From contig JAOZRJ010000084.1 in NCBI GenBank assembly GCA_029931885.1, positions 1 through 6,969 of the forward strand: DNA of 6,969 bases, written 5' to 3'. This document shows positions 5,812-6,969 of the stretch, one piece after another. The notes under the pieces are model-generated. The model saw only the letters and a program-made list of their open reading frames with translations. It was not told the DNA's origin and searched no databases. Origin of the DNA: Candidatus Omnitrophota bacterium. GTDB taxonomy: Bacteria; Omnitrophota; Koll11; Zapsychrales; Aceulaceae. The position numbers were made by a program, and so were the translations under genes. The first letter of the stretch is position 1, and every line of letters begins with the position of its first letter.

Positions 5812-6744
5812 ATGGCCGGAATTATCGATTTTCACAGTCATTATATTCCGACTGAGATTGCTCAACATACAGCTTTTTTTAAAGTCAACTGGTCTGATAT
5901 AGATGGACAATTAAAGTCTATGGACCACAACGGCATAGAGAAAGCACTCCTTTTTTATCCTGCCACAGATGCCCATTTGAATATGGGAGGATGGAGCAAC
6001 GTCTGCAAGATTTATAACGAAAAGATTTCCGAAGTTGTTAAGAAAAATAACGATCGATTTATCGGGGCAGGTATTTTGCCCATGGACGAACCGGACCGGT
6101 TTGAAAATGAGCTAAGGCGCATTAACAGCTTAGGTTTGTCTGCTATTTCTTTAGCTTCAAGCTATGATGGGATATATCTTGATGATGAACGTTTTTATCC
6201 TATCTATACATTTGCTGAAAAACAACACATTGTGATTCATGTTCATCCTCAAATTATTAATCCCATCAGCGAAGAAAGAATTAAAGATCCTCTGCTAACA
6301 CCTGTTTTAGGATATATGCTTGATGTCTCTATGTGTATTGGTAAAATGATGATGTCGGGAACTTTTAAGAAATTTCCAAATATAAAATTTATTTTTGCAC
6401 ATTACGGAGGAGTAATTCCTTTTATCAAAGAGCGCTTTGATAATACTTATGTTATGCTGCGTAAAAGAAATTTTGTTAATGATATCGAAAAACTCCCTAG
6501 TCAATATTTTAAAAATTTATATTTTGATACAAGTGGATCAAAATCTCTAGGATCTTTATCATGTGCACTTGAGGTAGTTGATGCGGATCATATTCTTTAT
6601 GGCAGTGATTATCCTGCCAACCAAAACATTCCTCTATCTATTAAAGTAATTAATGATTCACTTCTTTCCACTGAGAAGAAGCAGAGAATATTAAAGCAGA
6701 ATGCTCTTGAATTATTTTCTGAAATAAAACAAAATTTAGCATAA
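5812..6744 (+). CDS. Amidohydrolase-2 family protein (ACMSD/resorcylate decarboxylase-like)
   Basis: A 310-residue TIM-barrel metal-dependent hydrolase of the amidohydrolase-2 (PF04909-like) family, which includes ACMSD and gamma-resorcylate decarboxylases as well as lactonases. Visible ligands and catalytic residues: His8 and His10 in DFHSH, His145 in IHVHP (also His143), His197 in FAHYGG and Asp266 in LYGSDYP, all in the family order. Length fits the family. Placed last in a polyketide operon, it may decarboxylate an aromatic carboxylic acid product or open/hydrolyse an intermediate. Both reactions occur in the family, so the precise chemistry is open. ATG 5812 follows the PC4-like stop (5808-5810) by 1 nt and has no good ribosome site, so coupling to the upstream gene is likely. 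It is the last gene before the rRNA promoter region. Confidence 0.87.
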   Translation: MAGIIDFHSHYIPTEIAQHTAFFKVNWSDIDGQLKSMDHNGIEKALLFYPATDAHLNMGGWSNVCKIYNEKISEVVKKNNDRFIGAGILPMDEPDRFENELRRINSLGLSAISLASSYDGIYLDDERFYPIYTFAEKQHIVIHVHPQIINPISEERIKDPLLTPVLGYMLDVSMCIGKMMMSGTFKKFPNIKFIFAHYGGVIPFIKERFDNTYVMLRKRNFVNDIEKLPSQYFKNLYFDTSGSKSLGSLSCALEVVDADHILYGSDYPANQNIPLSIKVINDSLLSTEKKQRILKQNALELFSEIKQNLA

Positions 6745-6808
6745 AATATCGCATATTAGAGACGTAAGTATTTTCTTTTTATAAACTTATAAATCTAATA
6801 AAAAAAAC
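6745..6808 (+). other. AT-rich intergenic region upstream of the rRNA promoter
   Basis: Here the PKS run ends and the ribosomal RNA control region begins. It holds an inverted repeat TTTATAAacTTATAAA (6778-6793), and an outer pair TATTAGA (6754-6760) / TCTAATA (6794-6800) that could stack on it in a larger fold. The A-rich run at 6797-6807 abuts the -35 box and could act as an UP element for the RNA polymerase alpha subunit. I see no GC-rich terminator hairpin and no gene. Confidence 0.5.
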
Positions 6809-6837
6809 TTGACAAAGTAACAACAGTTTGTTATTCT
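6809..6837 (+). promoter_or_regulatory. Strong sigma-70-type rRNA promoter
   Basis: The -35 box TTGACA (6809-6814) is a perfect consensus match. After a 17-nt spacer comes TATTCT (6832-6837), a 4/6 match to TATAAT. An A-rich tract lies immediately upstream. Transcription would begin near 6844, about 55 nt before the 16S rRNA. The spacer contains the palindrome TAACAA-cagt-TTGTTA (6818-6833), described separately. Confidence 0.85.
6818..6833. repeat. Palindrome in the rRNA promoter spacer
   Basis: TAACAA, 4 nt (cagt), TTGTTA is a perfect 6+6 inverted repeat lying between the -35 and -10 boxes and reaching the first two bases of the -10. A third copy of the half-site (TTGTTA, 6851-6856) lies just past the predicted start. 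This is the geometry of a repressor operator, but chance in AT-rich DNA is possible. Confidence 0.5.
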
Positions 6838-6871
6838 TGTTGCTCTGTGATTGTTACAGAATTTGTTGTTT

Positions 6872-6883
6872 CGTTCTTTAGAT
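6872..6883 (+). promoter_or_regulatory. Possible boxA-like antitermination element in rRNA leader
   Basis: CGTTCTTTAGAT at 6872-6883 resembles the boxA core of rRNA leaders (TGTTCTTTGAAA / TGCTCTTTAACA). It is in the transcribed leader, about 28 nt past the predicted start and 16 nt before the 16S 5' end, where NusB/S10 antitermination signals normally act. The match is partial, so this is tentative. A small hairpin (CTGTGA-ttg-TTACAG, 6845-6859) lies upstream at the RNA 5' end. Confidence 0.4.
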
Positions 6884-6898
6884 ATATATGCCAAGTTT

Positions 6899-6969
<71 letters not shown>

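Noticed and set aside
6745..6780. AATAT-cgc-ATATT hairpin (6745-6757) plus the T-rich run at 6770-6780 as an intrinsic terminator
   Set aside because: The stem is only 5 A/T base pairs and the T-run is 13 nt away, so it is not a credible Rho-independent terminator.
6841..6850. TGCTCTGTGA as boxA
   Set aside because: It lies at or before the predicted transcription start, so it would not be within the RNA; the copy at 6872 fits better.

Overview
The window reads as a low-GC bacterial chromosome segment (clearly AT-rich by eye). Every recognisable gene lies on the + strand. It ends inside the first ~70 bases of a 16S rRNA gene. The phrase 'ggcggcgtggattaggcatg' near that 5' end is the form I associate with the Planctomycetes/PVC and candidate phylum OP3 (Omnitrophota) lineages rather than Actinobacteria. 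With the AT-rich coding style and strong GGAGG ribosome binding sites, an uncultured PVC-type bacterium, possibly Omnitrophota, is my best guess. This is inference from a short stretch.

Positions 1-6744 hold one tightly packed co-directional gene run. In order: the 3' end of a ketosynthase (KS-alpha type), a second ketosynthase-like protein with all catalytic residues replaced (KS-beta/chain length factor type), an acyl carrier protein, a PF04199-type putative cyclase/metal hydrolase, a protein with two TFIIB-type zinc ribbons, a TcmN/WhiE-like aromatase/cyclase, an MFS exporter, an SDR ketoreductase, a small PC4/p15-like nucleic-acid-binding protein and an amidohydrolase-2 family protein. 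Gaps between genes are 1-54 nt and one junction overlaps, so it looks like one operon whose promoter lies upstream of the window.

KS-alpha, KS-beta and ACP in that order are the 'minimal PKS' of aromatic type II polyketide synthases. The TcmN-like aromatase, the second cyclase, the ketoreductase and the exporter are the expected partners. The model is: KS-alpha/KS-beta and ACP build a poly-beta-ketone from malonyl units; the SDR may reduce one keto group; the TcmN-like protein and the PF04199 protein fold and aromatise the chain; the amidohydrolase may decarboxylate or hydrolyse the product; the MFS protein exports it. No malonyl-ACP transacylase or phosphopantetheinyl transferase is visible, so these would come from elsewhere. 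An aromatic type II PKS operon in a PVC-type genome is the main discovery here.

Positions 6745-6898 are a 154-nt intergenic region with a strong sigma-70-type rRNA promoter (TTGACA, 17 nt, TATTCT), an A-rich upstream element, a palindrome in the promoter spacer and a possible boxA-like element. The 16S rRNA gene then starts at about 6899 and runs off the window.
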